Part shown: positions 6,409-13,283 of the stretch, one piece after another
How the letters are laid out: every line of letters begins with the position of its first letter
How positions within the stretch are numbered: the stretch's first letter is position 1
Origin: CAZLMF01 sp964560565
GTDB taxonomy: Bacteria > Bacillota > Clostridia > Oscillospirales > Ruminococcaceae
Assembly (NCBI GenBank): GCA_964560565.1
Contig: CAZLMF010000040.1
Span: forward strand, 1 to 15,697
Direction of reading: 5' to 3'
Length of the DNA: 15,697 nt
Program-made: the position numbers and the translations under genes
Notes under the pieces: model-generated
Told to the model about the DNA's origin: nothing
Databases searched by the model: none
Seen by the model: only the letters and a program-made list of their open reading frames with translations

Positions 6409-7001
6409 TATACCAACCCTCCAAACCCAACAAATGCAAGGGAAACTATTGACGCTGCAACAAGTGTAATCGGCACTCCCTTAAAAGTATCCGGCACATC
6501 ACATCGCTCAAGTCTTCCACGAACACCCGAGAATATCAGCAGTGCAAGCAGGAAGCCTGCTCCTCCGCCAACTGCATTTATTACCGCTTTAAGCAGCCCA
6601 AATTCACCTGTGAACTCGATATTTATCAGAGTAACACCAAGAACCGCACAGTTGGTGGTGATAAGTGGCAGATACACACCCAAAGATCGATATAGAGGTG
6701 GCATAAGCTTCTTCATTGCCATTTCAACCAACTGCACAAATAGCGCAATGATAAGTATAAACGCCATTGTATTGAGGTATTCAAGCCCAAAAGGCACAAG
6801 CAAGTACATATAAACAGGGTATGTTGCAAGGGTTGCCGCCGCCATAACAAATATGACCGCAAAACCCATTCCTACCGAGCTTGAAAACTTCTTTGATACA
6901 CCCAAGAACGGGCATATTCCCATAAACTTAGAAAGCACAAAGTTGTCAACCAGAATTGCGCTCACCAGAATAATAAATAAATCCTTACCCATTCCACTCA
7001 T
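6408..7001 (-). CDS. rnfA: Rnf complex membrane subunit A
   Basis: The protein has 197 residues with six predicted transmembrane helices, the usual size. The signature segments are DNFVLSKFMGICPFLGV with Cys30 and LITTNCAVLGV with Cys118. In Rnf/Nqr structures the matching cysteines of RnfA and RnfE together hold a [2Fe-2S] cluster inside the membrane, forming part of the electron path across it. A neighbouring gene encodes the related RnfE with the same two cysteines. GGGGAG lies 7 nt before the ATG at 7001, and the start overlaps the rnfE stop by 4 nt (ATGA). A second in-frame ATG three codons later (6992) is possible but less well placed. NqrE is the paralogue in sodium-pumping NADH:quinone reductase, but RnfB and RnfC in the same operon exclude Nqr. 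Confidence 0.96.
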   Translation of the reverse strand: MSGMGKDLFIILVSAILVDNFVLSKFMGICPFLGVSKKFSSSVGMGFAVIFVMAAATLATYPVYMYLLVPFGLEYLNTMAFILIIALFVQLVEMAMKKLMPPLYRSLGVYLPLITTNCAVLGVTLINIEFTGEFGLLKAVINAVGGGAGFLLALLIFSGVRGRLERCDVPDTFKGVPITLVAASIVSLAFVGFGGLV

Positions 7002-7672
7002 TCAGCGCACTCCCCTTTCTCAGTGAAACTTGTACAGCTCACACGAGCAGGGCAGCTTGCACAGCCAATTTTCTCGGGAGGCTTACGGTGTGCAATCTTA
7101 TTAAGTATTGCAATCACCATGCCAAATACGAAAAATCCTCCAGCGGGCATAATAAATATTAGCATTGGCTCTAAATTGCCAATCAAGTTTATTCCAAACC
7201 ATGTCCCTGCTCCAAGTATTTCGCGAATTGAACCAATGGTCAAAAGAGCAAGCGTAAAGCCTGTTCCCATGCCCAGCGCGTCAAGTATCGACGACCCTAA
7301 TGTATTCTTTGAAGCAAAGGCTTCCGCCCTTCCAAGGATTATGCAGTTTACGGTAATAAGAGATAGGAAAAGCCCTAAAGCGTCGTACAAATCAGGCACA
7401 AGCGCCTGCATGATAAAGCCGATTAGCGTCACAAGCCCTGCAATTATTACTATGTACGAGGGCAGTCTGACCTGCTTTGGTATGAAATTTTTAAGCAGTG
7501 AAATTATTAGATTCGAGCCCAATAAAACAAAGGTAGTGGCAAGTCCCATTCCTATGCCGTTTTCAGCCATGGTTGTTACCGCAAGTGTCGGACACATACC
7601 AAGCATTGTCACAAGCACAGGATTTTCCTTGATAATTCCCTTTGTAAATTCATTCAATTTACTCAATTCCAT
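6998..7672 (-). CDS. rnfE: Rnf complex membrane subunit E, with a cysteine-rich C-terminal tail
   Basis: The protein has 224 residues and six predicted transmembrane helices and is homologous to RnfA in inverted topology. Conserved segments are KENPVLVTMLGMCPTLAVT with Cys27 and LITVNCIILGRAEAF with Cys110, the likely ligands of the intramembrane [2Fe-2S] cluster shared with RnfA. I start at the ATG at 7672 (MELSKLNEF), which fits family N-termini and has AGGGGAGG directly upstream. An ATG at 7699 would add nine residues and lengthen the overlap with rnfG from 14 to 41 nt. The last 25 residues carry Cys204, Cys207, Cys213 and Cys222 (C-x2-C-x5-C-x8-C) after the final helix. This tail is not part of the core fold and might bind a metal or a cluster. 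The stop overlaps the rnfA start. Confidence 0.95.
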   Translation of the reverse strand: MELSKLNEFTKGIIKENPVLVTMLGMCPTLAVTTMAENGIGMGLATTFVLLGSNLIISLLKNFIPKQVRLPSYIVIIAGLVTLIGFIMQALVPDLYDALGLFLSLITVNCIILGRAEAFASKNTLGSSILDALGMGTGFTLALLTIGSIREILGAGTWFGINLIGNLEPMLIFIMPAGGFFVFGMVIAILNKIAHRKPPEKIGCASCPARVSCTSFTEKGECAE

Positions 7673-8204
7673 AGCCTCCCCTATTTTCAAATACATCAAG
7701 CGCTAAATTAACTGCGTCCCCGACACCCTGTGAGGAATAAGTAGCACCCGAAACAGCGCTTACCTCGTTATCCCCTTTAGTAGACCCCTTGACTATGTTC
7801 GCTTTACCGCTTATACCCTTGAAAAGATCAAGGAATGAAGCATTTTCTACTTTCGTGCCAAGTCCTGGAGTTTCCGCAATTTTTAGGGGTATTACCCCAA
7901 CAACCTCGCCCTTTTCCACTCCGACCATAACACGGATACCCTTCTTGTTATAGCCATTAACTATAATATCAAAGGCGTAAGCATCCTCCCCTGCAGTAAT
8001 AACAGCATTTAAGCCCTCTATTTCCTGTGAGGTTACTATCTCGTATTCACCCTCACCATAAAGCTGCACACAAGCCTTAAGCATTTCATCTGTCATTACA
8101 CCTGTCATATCAACATATGTGAGATTATATGTTATAACAAGTGCTGCCGCAGTGATAACCGATATAATCAGCAGTACAAGGGGTGGTCTAATGTTGTCCT
8201 TCAT
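7659..8204 (-). CDS. rnfG: Rnf complex subunit G, FMN-binding
   Basis: The protein has 181 residues. One N-terminal membrane helix (about 8-27) anchors an extracytoplasmic FMN-binding domain. The flavinylation motif VSGATYSS gives Thr155 as the residue that carries covalently bound FMN in this family. The ETPGLGTKV segment (111-119) is also typical. RnfG passes electrons on the outer side of the membrane between the RnfA/E cluster and RnfD. Covalent attachment needs an ApbE flavin transferase, which is not encoded in this window. The ATG overlaps the rnfD stop by one base (TAATG), with only a weak Shine-Dalgarno-like AAGGCGGTG, so it probably depends on coupled translation. Slightly shorter than proteobacterial RnfG, otherwise complete. 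Confidence 0.95.
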   Translation of the reverse strand: MKDNIRPPLVLLIISVITAAALVITYNLTYVDMTGVMTDEMLKACVQLYGEGEYEIVTSQEIEGLNAVITAGEDAYAFDIIVNGYNKKGIRVMVGVEKGEVVGVIPLKIAETPGLGTKVENASFLDLFKGISGKANIVKGSTKGDNEVSAVSGATYSSQGVGDAVNLALDVFENRGGYGIE

Positions 8205-9148
8205 TATTGCACCGCCTTTCCGCTATTTGCCCCAAAGGGCTTTGAACGAGTGAGCTTTTCAATATAAGGAGTTACAATATTCATCAACAGTATCGCATAG
8301 GATACACCCTCCGGTGAATTTGCAAACTTGCGTATTAGATATGTGATAATGCCGCACCCAAGCCCAAATATAAGCTTGCCCTTGTTGTTCATAGGTGTTG
8401 TGGCATAGTCGGTAGCCATAAATATCGCACCGATGAGCAGTCCTCCTGCAAGGACTTGATAGCCCACACTATCCCCGCCTATTAAACTTAGCAGCGCAAC
8501 CGTACCCACAAAAGCAATAGGCGTAACAGGTGAAATAACCCTGCGAATGCAAAGATATATCCCGCCTAAGATAAGTGTCAGCGCACAGGTCTCACCAAGA
8601 CTGCCTCCTCTTATGCCAAGGAACATATCAAGCATACTGGGAAGCTCTGTCGAGCCTTGTGCAATCATATCAAGGGGAGTTGCCCCTGTGATTAAATCCA
8701 CCTGCTTATAGTAAAACGGCTCAGCCCATATAGTCATAGCCGTAGGGAACGAAAGCATAAGCACTATTCTTGCGGTAATTGCAGGGTTTGCGAAGTTTTG
8801 CCCCAAGCCACCAAAAAGTTGCTTTACTATTACAATTGCAATGAACGAGCCAATAATCGCAACGTAAAAAGGCAACGTTACAGGCAGGTTAAATCCAAGC
8901 AAAATCCCCGTTACCACGGCTGATAAGTCGGATACGGTGTTTTCCCTTTTCATTATAAACCTGCTGAATCTTTCAAAAACCATACATGATAGTACGCATA
9001 TCGATACAAGCGCTATCGCTCTTATTCCAAATATAATCCCTGCCGCAATAAGCGTCGGAACAAGTGCAATCACCACATCAAGCATTATCTTTTGGGTGGT
9101 TATACCGCTTCGAATATGGGGTGAGGGTGATACTGTTAACTGTGACAA
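8204..9148 (-). CDS. rnfD: Rnf complex membrane subunit D, flavoprotein
   Basis: The protein has 314 residues and is very hydrophobic, with roughly eight to ten membrane helices. The N-terminal VSPSPHIRSG and the VKQLFGGLGQNFANPA segment are characteristic. Thr157 in LITGATPLD is the expected site of covalent FMN. RnfD is the homologue of NqrB and is thought to take part in ion translocation coupled to electron flow. The first codon is TTG at 9148, with GGGAGG 8 nt upstream. An ATG at 9153 is out of frame and runs into a stop after five codons, so it is not the start. The gap to rnfC is 18 nt, and the 3' end overlaps rnfG by one base. Confidence 0.95.
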   Translation of the reverse strand: MSQLTVSPSPHIRSGITTQKIMLDVVIALVPTLIAAGIIFGIRAIALVSICVLSCMVFERFSRFIMKRENTVSDLSAVVTGILLGFNLPVTLPFYVAIIGSFIAIVIVKQLFGGLGQNFANPAITARIVLMLSFPTAMTIWAEPFYYKQVDLITGATPLDMIAQGSTELPSMLDMFLGIRGGSLGETCALTLILGGIYLCIRRVISPVTPIAFVGTVALLSLIGGDSVGYQVLAGGLLIGAIFMATDYATTPMNNKGKLIFGLGCGIITYLIRKFANSPEGVSYAILLMNIVTPYIEKLTRSKPFGANSGKAVQ

Positions 9149-9166
9149 GTCATTTTCCTCCCTTTC

Positions 9167-10471
9167 CTACTTCTTAGCAGCTTCTTTTGAAGCTGTAACA
9201 AGCTGTTTTGCAAGTTGATGTTTCTCTGCTAAATTGCGTTTAGCAGGGCATACATAGGAGCAACTGCCGCAATTTATGCAAAGATTTACCTTTAGCCCCT
9301 CAAGCTCTGCCACATCACGAGCATCGTATGCACTCTCTAATGCTCTTGGCATAAGCGAAACAGGGCACGCCTGTCCGCATCTTCCGCAGCGTATACAAGC
9401 AGTGGTTTTCGGAGTGTCAAACTTGTTAAAGAAAAGTATTGCGTTGTTGTTCTTTATAACAGGAGCATCGAGCTGCGCTATACAAAGTCCCATCATAGGG
9501 CCTCCCATCAGCACCTTTTTCGCTTCCTTTATTGGTCTTGCATACTTGAGTACATCGCTAATAGGTGTGCCTATTGCAACGGACAAGTTAAGCGGACTTT
9601 CCAAGCAATCCCCAGCAACAGTAATTCGCCTTGAAATCAAAGGTATTCCTGTCTTTAGGTAGCGATTGATAAACGCAACGGTTGAAACGTTGAGCACAAG
9701 CACACCCTTATTTATAGGTAGCTCACCCTCATTTATCACACGCCCTGTTGCGGAATTGATGATGACCTTCTCCGCACCTTGAGGATACTGGGATTTGAGC
9801 GGAACAATCTCAATATTGCTCATGGTTACGGTTTTCTTGCGCATGAGCGCCACCGCATCGGGTTTATTATCCTCAATTGCAATTATCGCACGCTCTATTG
9901 ACAAAAGCCTTAAAATCGTGTTAACTCCGCCAATTATATCATCTGATGCCTCTAAAATTTCACGATGGTCAGAGGTTATGTACGGCTCACATTCAGCGGC
10001 ATTTATGAGCAGTATATCTGCATGCAGCTTTGCAGGGTCAAAGCCAAGCTTTACATGGGTGGGAAAGCCTGCCCCTCCAAGCCCAGTGGCTCCGCTTTTT
10101 CTTATCTCCTCCACAAGCTCCTTTGCGTCATTTACCATAACAGGCTTGATGCCTTCATGCATGGTCTGCTTGCCGTCATTGTCGATTACCACTGCATCGC
10201 AAGGCTTGCCCGATATGAGCATAATCTCCTTAATTGCGGCAATATTCCCCGACACGCTTGCGTGAATAGGCGATGACACATAGGAATCACTGTCCCCAAT
10301 GACCTGACCGATACTTACTGTATCGCCTACCGCCACGACAGGTGTGCAAGGTGCGCCCATGTGTTGCACCATTGGTATTACCACCTGAGACGGTGCTGGC
10401 ATTTCGATAGTCTGAATGCCGCTTGCCTCCTTGAAGTGAGGCAGCTTAATGCCGTTGAGTTTCACTTTCAT
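9167..10471 (-). CDS. rnfC: Rnf complex subunit C, NADH/FMN- and iron-sulfur-binding
   Basis: The protein has 434 residues and is the cytoplasmic peripheral subunit where NAD+ is reduced. The N-terminal part resembles NqrA, the glycine-rich GLGGAGFPTHVK (130-141) belongs to the FMN/NADH-binding Complex I 51-kDa-like fold, and INAAECEPYITSDHR follows at about 156-170. Two [4Fe-4S] motifs near the C-terminus are complete: Cys359/362/365/369-Pro and Cys398/401/404/408-Pro. The long C-terminal extension of proteobacterial RnfC is missing, as is normal in Firmicutes. I take the ATG at 10471 because AAAGGA lies about 9 nt upstream and the product begins MKVKLNGIKLPHF, as expected. An in-frame ATG at 10534 would add 21 residues without family resemblance or a ribosome binding site. 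It is the first gene of the rnf operon. Confidence 0.96.
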   Translation of the reverse strand: MKVKLNGIKLPHFKEASGIQTIEMPAPSQVVIPMVQHMGAPCTPVVAVGDTVSIGQVIGDSDSYVSSPIHASVSGNIAAIKEIMLISGKPCDAVVIDNDGKQTMHEGIKPVMVNDAKELVEEIRKSGATGLGGAGFPTHVKLGFDPAKLHADILLINAAECEPYITSDHREILEASDDIIGGVNTILRLLSIERAIIAIEDNKPDAVALMRKKTVTMSNIEIVPLKSQYPQGAEKVIINSATGRVINEGELPINKGVLVLNVSTVAFINRYLKTGIPLISRRITVAGDCLESPLNLSVAIGTPISDVLKYARPIKEAKKVLMGGPMMGLCIAQLDAPVIKNNNAILFFNKFDTPKTTACIRCGRCGQACPVSLMPRALESAYDARDVAELEGLKVNLCINCGSCSYVCPAKRNLAEKHQLAKQLVTASKEAAKK

Positions 10472-10597
10472 GCTGCATTTTCCTTTGCTATGTATTTTTA
10501 GCCAAAATGTCGCCGTTAAATAGGCAATTTTCATGCCCTACTTAGCCGCCTATTTCGGAAATCCTAAACCTGCCCGAAGCCCTACATCTCCATAAAT

Positions 10598-10616
10598 TTT
10601 GATAATCATTAACAAA
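10598..10616. promoter_or_regulatory. FNR/CRP-like imperfect palindrome upstream of rnfC
   Basis: TTTGATAAT-C-ATTAACAAA is a 19-bp inverted repeat with one mismatched pair, 127 bp before the rnfC start. Read as TTGAT-N4-ATTAA it matches 9 of 10 positions of the FNR/CRP-family core TTGAT-N4-ATCAA. It also resembles a Rex site (TTGTTAA-N4-TTAACAA) but with a 3-nt spacer, so Rex fits less well. No clear -10/-35 pair for rnfC is visible beside it. Confidence 0.35.
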
Positions 10617-10634
10617 TCCCAAAAATTATTGCCC

Positions 10635-10649
10635 GCCGCAACTTGCGGC
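10635..10649 (-). terminator. Weak hairpin after the membrane-fusion protein gene
   Basis: GCCGC (10635-10639) and GCGGC (10645-10649) form a short GC stem with a 5-nt loop (seven pairs if the loop is squeezed). On the minus strand an ATTTTT stretch follows only after about 9 nt, so termination would be poor. It may instead be a partial attenuator ahead of rnfC. Confidence 0.35.
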
Positions 10650-10676
10650 AGACAACATTGACAAAATATTAACAAA

Positions 10677-11849
10677 TCAATTGATTATTACCTTATCGCC
10701 CTCATGTACTCCGCTGATAATCTCCACTTGTTTATTTATTGTTATGCCCACCTCAACGGGCGTTTCAATCTTATATTTTCCAACTAACAGGTTCACATAG
10801 TTTTTCCCCGAAAACCTATGTACAGCTGAATCAGGGACTATAACCACATCATCTCGTTTTTGCAAGATAATCGAGATTGTAACTCTTCCCTCTTGCACCT
10901 GTGCATTCTCCTCTTGTCTTTTTTGCATTGACTTTATGAATTCCTCTACGTCTATATCATCGGGGATTTCCATCCCCTCGGGTATATCGTCTGCGGTTAT
11001 CTTACTCCAGTCTATATTATCCCAGCGGTTACCTTGCTGACGGTTATTATTTTTCTCTTCCTCAGCCTCATGCTCAACAAGCCCTGCCGTTTCGTCAAGG
11101 TCTATTATAATCATATTGCTTGCCGCCCAGCTTGCACCATATGGTGCAGTGTCGGGAGCAGATATTACCTTACCTGTGTGAATTGTGCCCTCAAAAGAAA
11201 CCTCCGCATCCATGCCATAACGAAATTTACCCACATCCTCGCCTATATAGTAAGCGTAAAGCTTGCTTGTATCAGCGATAGTGCAGATTACATCTCTCGA
11301 TGAAACGTTTTGACCTATGCGAAGCTCGGAAACAGATTCAACCCGGCCGCCAAAAGGCGCAACAAGGGTAAATGCATCAAGGGTGTCTAGCATGCTCTGA
11401 TACTTTACCTGCTCAATCTCATAGTCAAGTTGTGCATTTTCAATATCGTATGCGCTTGCTTCTTCCGCCTTGAGTGTTTCTATGTATAGTCTTGCTTTTT
11501 CGATTTTTATCATTTGCTCGTCAATATCGTATTGGTAGTTTGAGCTGTCTATAACCGCAATCACATCGCCCTGAGCGACGGTCTGCCCCACTTTAACGTT
11601 TAGCTTATTTATATAGCCTGATGCATCGCCAAACATTAAGTCTTTTGTATATGGATAGCCTAAGCTGCCCCCAACCGATAGCTTTTCTGCCATCGAGCCA
11701 AGCTCAGCCGCAACAGCTGAGTAATTGACCTCGCCTGCATCAAGAATAGGCTTTATGTGTGCGCTTTGTTCCTCATCGTCCTTGCAGCCTGCTGCAACAA
11801 CAAGCGCAAGCGCCGAAATTAGCATAAATGCGATAATACGCTTTTGCAA
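10677..11849 (-). CDS. Lipoprotein of the HlyD/RND membrane-fusion (periplasmic adaptor) family
   Basis: The protein has 390 residues. A signal sequence (about 5-20) ends in the lipobox VAAGC, so the mature protein should be lipid-anchored at Cys22 on the outer face of the membrane. The fold order is typical: a first half biotinyl-lipoyl-like segment (about 71-103, GYINKLNVKVGQTVAQGDVI), an alpha hairpin (about 104-155), the second lipoyl half (about 157-195, VAPFGGRVESV), then beta-barrel domains. A charged, mostly acidic insertion (about 258-318, with DDIPEGMEIPDDIDVEEF) interrupts the barrel and is not part of the core family. In Gram-positives such adaptors usually sit beside a MacB-like ABC exporter; none is present here, so the partner is elsewhere or lost. 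The start is TTG at 11849 with AAGGGGGA about 8 nt upstream. The exported substrate cannot be told. Confidence 0.85.
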   Translation of the reverse strand: MQKRIIAFMLISALALVVAAGCKDDEEQSAHIKPILDAGEVNYSAVAAELGSMAEKLSVGGSLGYPYTKDLMFGDASGYINKLNVKVGQTVAQGDVIAVIDSSNYQYDIDEQMIKIEKARLYIETLKAEEASAYDIENAQLDYEIEQVKYQSMLDTLDAFTLVAPFGGRVESVSELRIGQNVSSRDVICTIADTSKLYAYYIGEDVGKFRYGMDAEVSFEGTIHTGKVISAPDTAPYGASWAASNMIIIDLDETAGLVEHEAEEEKNNNRQQGNRWDNIDWSKITADDIPEGMEIPDDIDVEEFIKSMQKRQEENAQVQEGRVTISIILQKRDDVVIVPDSAVHRFSGKNYVNLLVGKYKIETPVEVGITINKQVEIISGVHEGDKVIIN

Positions 11850-11899
11850 AAATAGTCCCCCTTGCGGATTATATGTTCAAGTTCAATTTGTATATAATG

Positions 11900-11928
11900 A
11901 GTATATCACCTTAAACATAATAATTCAA
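11900..11928 (-). promoter_or_regulatory. Extended -10 promoter for the membrane-fusion protein gene
   Basis: On the minus strand TTGAAT (11928-11923) and TATACT (11905-11900) are 17 bp apart, and TG-A precedes the -10 box, giving the extended TGnTATACT form. Transcription would begin near 11893, about 44 nt before the TTG start. Confidence 0.65.
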
Positions 11929-11943
11929 CATTCAACATTCAAT
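11923..11943. repeat. Three tandem 7-bp repeats at the -35 region
   Basis: ATTCAAC (11923-11929), ATTCAAC (11930-11936) and ATTCAAT (11937-11943) are head-to-tail. The first copy covers the -35 box of the promoter and the others extend upstream of it, where an activator would bind. GTTCAAGTTCAA (two 6-bp copies) lies further down near 11875-11887. Confidence 0.55.
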
Positions 11944-11980
11944 ATTAATTTTTATAGTAAATAAACAAAGCTAATGTTGA

Positions 11981-13048
11981 TTAACTAAGCAATTTTGCTA
12001 TTATCTCGTTGGATATAAGCATTCCGTTCGGTGTAAGGCTAAGTCTACCATTTTCTATCCTAGCAAGTCCCCCTGCTACTATTGGATTTGCTCTATCCAC
12101 AAAATTCTTTGGGCATATCCCAAGCTCAATGCCCTCTCTAAGCCTTAGAGCAAGCATTGCTCGTTCATCAAAGTCCCCAGCGTTATCGTCTGTAATATAA
12201 GTGCTTTGAATGTTCTCACCGATAAAACCCTCAATATCACGCTTTGTCGCAAACCTTTTCCCATCCAGAAACGAATGTGCGCTTGCGCCTATCCCCAAAT
12301 ACTCCTCGCATCGCCAGTATTTAAGGTTATGCTTGCACTCATACCCCTTTTTAGAAAAGTTTGAAATCTCATATTGTTCAAATCCTGCTTCGCCAAGTTG
12401 TTTCACCGTATCAAGGTAAAGCTCAACTGTCAAATCCTCATCTGGTATAGTAGGAGGATTTTTCCCAAAGGGCGTTTCTGTTTCGATTTTAAGCATATAA
12501 GCCGAAACATGAGTTATAGGAAGTGCCACAAGGGCTTTTAAGCTTTTAGCAAGGCTATCCCTCGTCTGATATGGTATGCCAAGCATAATGTCCACTGAAA
12601 TATCCTCAAACCCTGCCTTTGCGGCGCTTTGCACCGCCATGGCGCCTTGCTCGGCACTATGAGCGCGGCCTAAAGCCGCAAGCTCATTATCATCAGCTGA
12701 CTGCAACCCTATTGATATGCGGTTAAATCCACCCTCACGCAAGCGTGCAAGAAGTTCATAATCACATTCGCAAGGGTTAGCCTCAAAGGAAATCTCGCCA
12801 TTTTCAAGCCCAAAGGCATTTCTAGCGCAGCGCAAGACTTCTACAAGCCTTTCGCCCATGAGTATTGGTGTGCCTCCCCCAAAATAAAGGGTATCCGCCG
12901 AAAGCTTACCACTGTAAGCCTTAATATTGCGCATTAGCGCCTCACAATACTCGTCGGCTTTTCTATCGCTGTACGTCAGGGAGTAAAAGTCGCAATACGG
13001 GCACTTTCTCCGACAAAACGGTATATGAATATATATGCCAACAGGCAT
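11981..13048 (-). CDS. hemW: Radical SAM protein HemW (heme chaperone, formerly HemN-like)
   Basis: The protein has 355 residues, shorter than true HemN. The radical SAM motif C-x3-C-x2-C is at residues 12, 16 and 19, followed by the FYS segment of the HemW group. GGGTP (57-61) is the SAM-binding stretch. The HNxxYW motif (HNLKYW, 240-245), which separates HemW from the oxygen-independent coproporphyrinogen oxidase HemN, is present. HemW is reported to bind heme and hand it to target proteins. The ATG overlaps the stop of the upstream 69-codon gene by one base, so translation is coupled, with a GAGGG about 10 nt before. A lepA-hemW pair is widely conserved in Firmicutes, where hrcA-grpE-dnaK often follow; here an unrelated lipoprotein gene follows instead. 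No terminator is evident after hemW. Confidence 0.92.
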   Translation of the reverse strand: MPVGIYIHIPFCRRKCPYCDFYSLTYSDRKADEYCEALMRNIKAYSGKLSADTLYFGGGTPILMGERLVEVLRCARNAFGLENGEISFEANPCECDYELLARLREGGFNRISIGLQSADDNELAALGRAHSAEQGAMAVQSAAKAGFEDISVDIMLGIPYQTRDSLAKSLKALVALPITHVSAYMLKIETETPFGKNPPTIPDEDLTVELYLDTVKQLGEAGFEQYEISNFSKKGYECKHNLKYWRCEEYLGIGASAHSFLDGKRFATKRDIEGFIGENIQSTYITDDNAGDFDERAMLALRLREGIELGICPKNFVDRANPIVAGGLARIENGRLSLTPNGMLISNEIIAKLLS

Positions 13049-13257
13049 TATAGCTCGACCCTCGGCAATTTAGCGTCCTCTGGCTGTATATATGTTACAT
13101 TTTCCATATTGACAAGATAGTAATGCTTTTTCTTATTGCCATACTCAAGCTTTGCGATTTTGCCGTCCACTGAAACCAGTATGCCTGTTGCCTGCTCAAG
13201 CCCTCCAAATAGGAAAGTGCATTTTACGCCGATATATTCCTTTAGCGAATCGTACAT
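13048..13257 (-). CDS. Small protein with an LSm/SH3-like beta-barrel pattern, between lepA and hemW
   Basis: The protein has 69 residues and I do not recognise a named family. AGGAGGG lies about 8 nt before the ATG at 13257, the gene is 26 nt after lepA and overlaps hemW by one base, so it is very probably real. The sequence alternates short hydrophobic strands and turns: KCTFLF, a GG turn, ATGILVSVDGKIAKLEYG, a basic KKKH, then YYLVNMENVTYIQP. This resembles the Sm1/Sm2 layout of Hfq/LSm proteins (strand, G-turn, strand with D, then a valine-rich strand before the last one), or another small SH3-like barrel. That is an inference from pattern only, and RNA binding is not shown. No cysteine motif beyond a single Cys13, no signal peptide and no membrane helix. 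Confidence 0.75.
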   Translation of the reverse strand: MYDSLKEYIGVKCTFLFGGLEQATGILVSVDGKIAKLEYGNKKKHYYLVNMENVTYIQPEDAKLPRVEL

Positions 13258-13283
13258 ACTCCAAGCCCTCCTGTTAATTTTGT

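Noticed and set aside
7023..7706. Long open frame on the plus strand opposite rnfE
   Set aside because: It mirrors rnfE exactly, has no ribosome binding site and reads as a shadow of a membrane protein gene.
9795..10276. Overlapping open frames on the plus strand inside rnfC
   Set aside because: They lie wholly within a well-supported gene and show no family motif of their own.
5605..10471. Nqr (sodium-pumping NADH:quinone reductase) instead of Rnf
   Set aside because: RnfB with ferredoxin motifs and RnfC with two [4Fe-4S] motifs are present, and NqrA and NqrF are absent.
10658..10663. Perfect TTGACA on the plus strand downstream of the lipoprotein gene
   Set aside because: At 17 bp the next hexamer is TTGATT, not a -10 box, and it would read antisense into the lipoprotein gene.
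10675..10686. Perfect palindrome AATCAATTGATT at the lipoprotein gene end
   Set aside because: Short, AT-rich and overlapping the stop codon; chance is the simplest explanation.
11981..13048. Oxygen-independent coproporphyrinogen oxidase HemN
   Set aside because: The HNxxYW motif, the shorter length and the lepA neighbourhood point to HemW.
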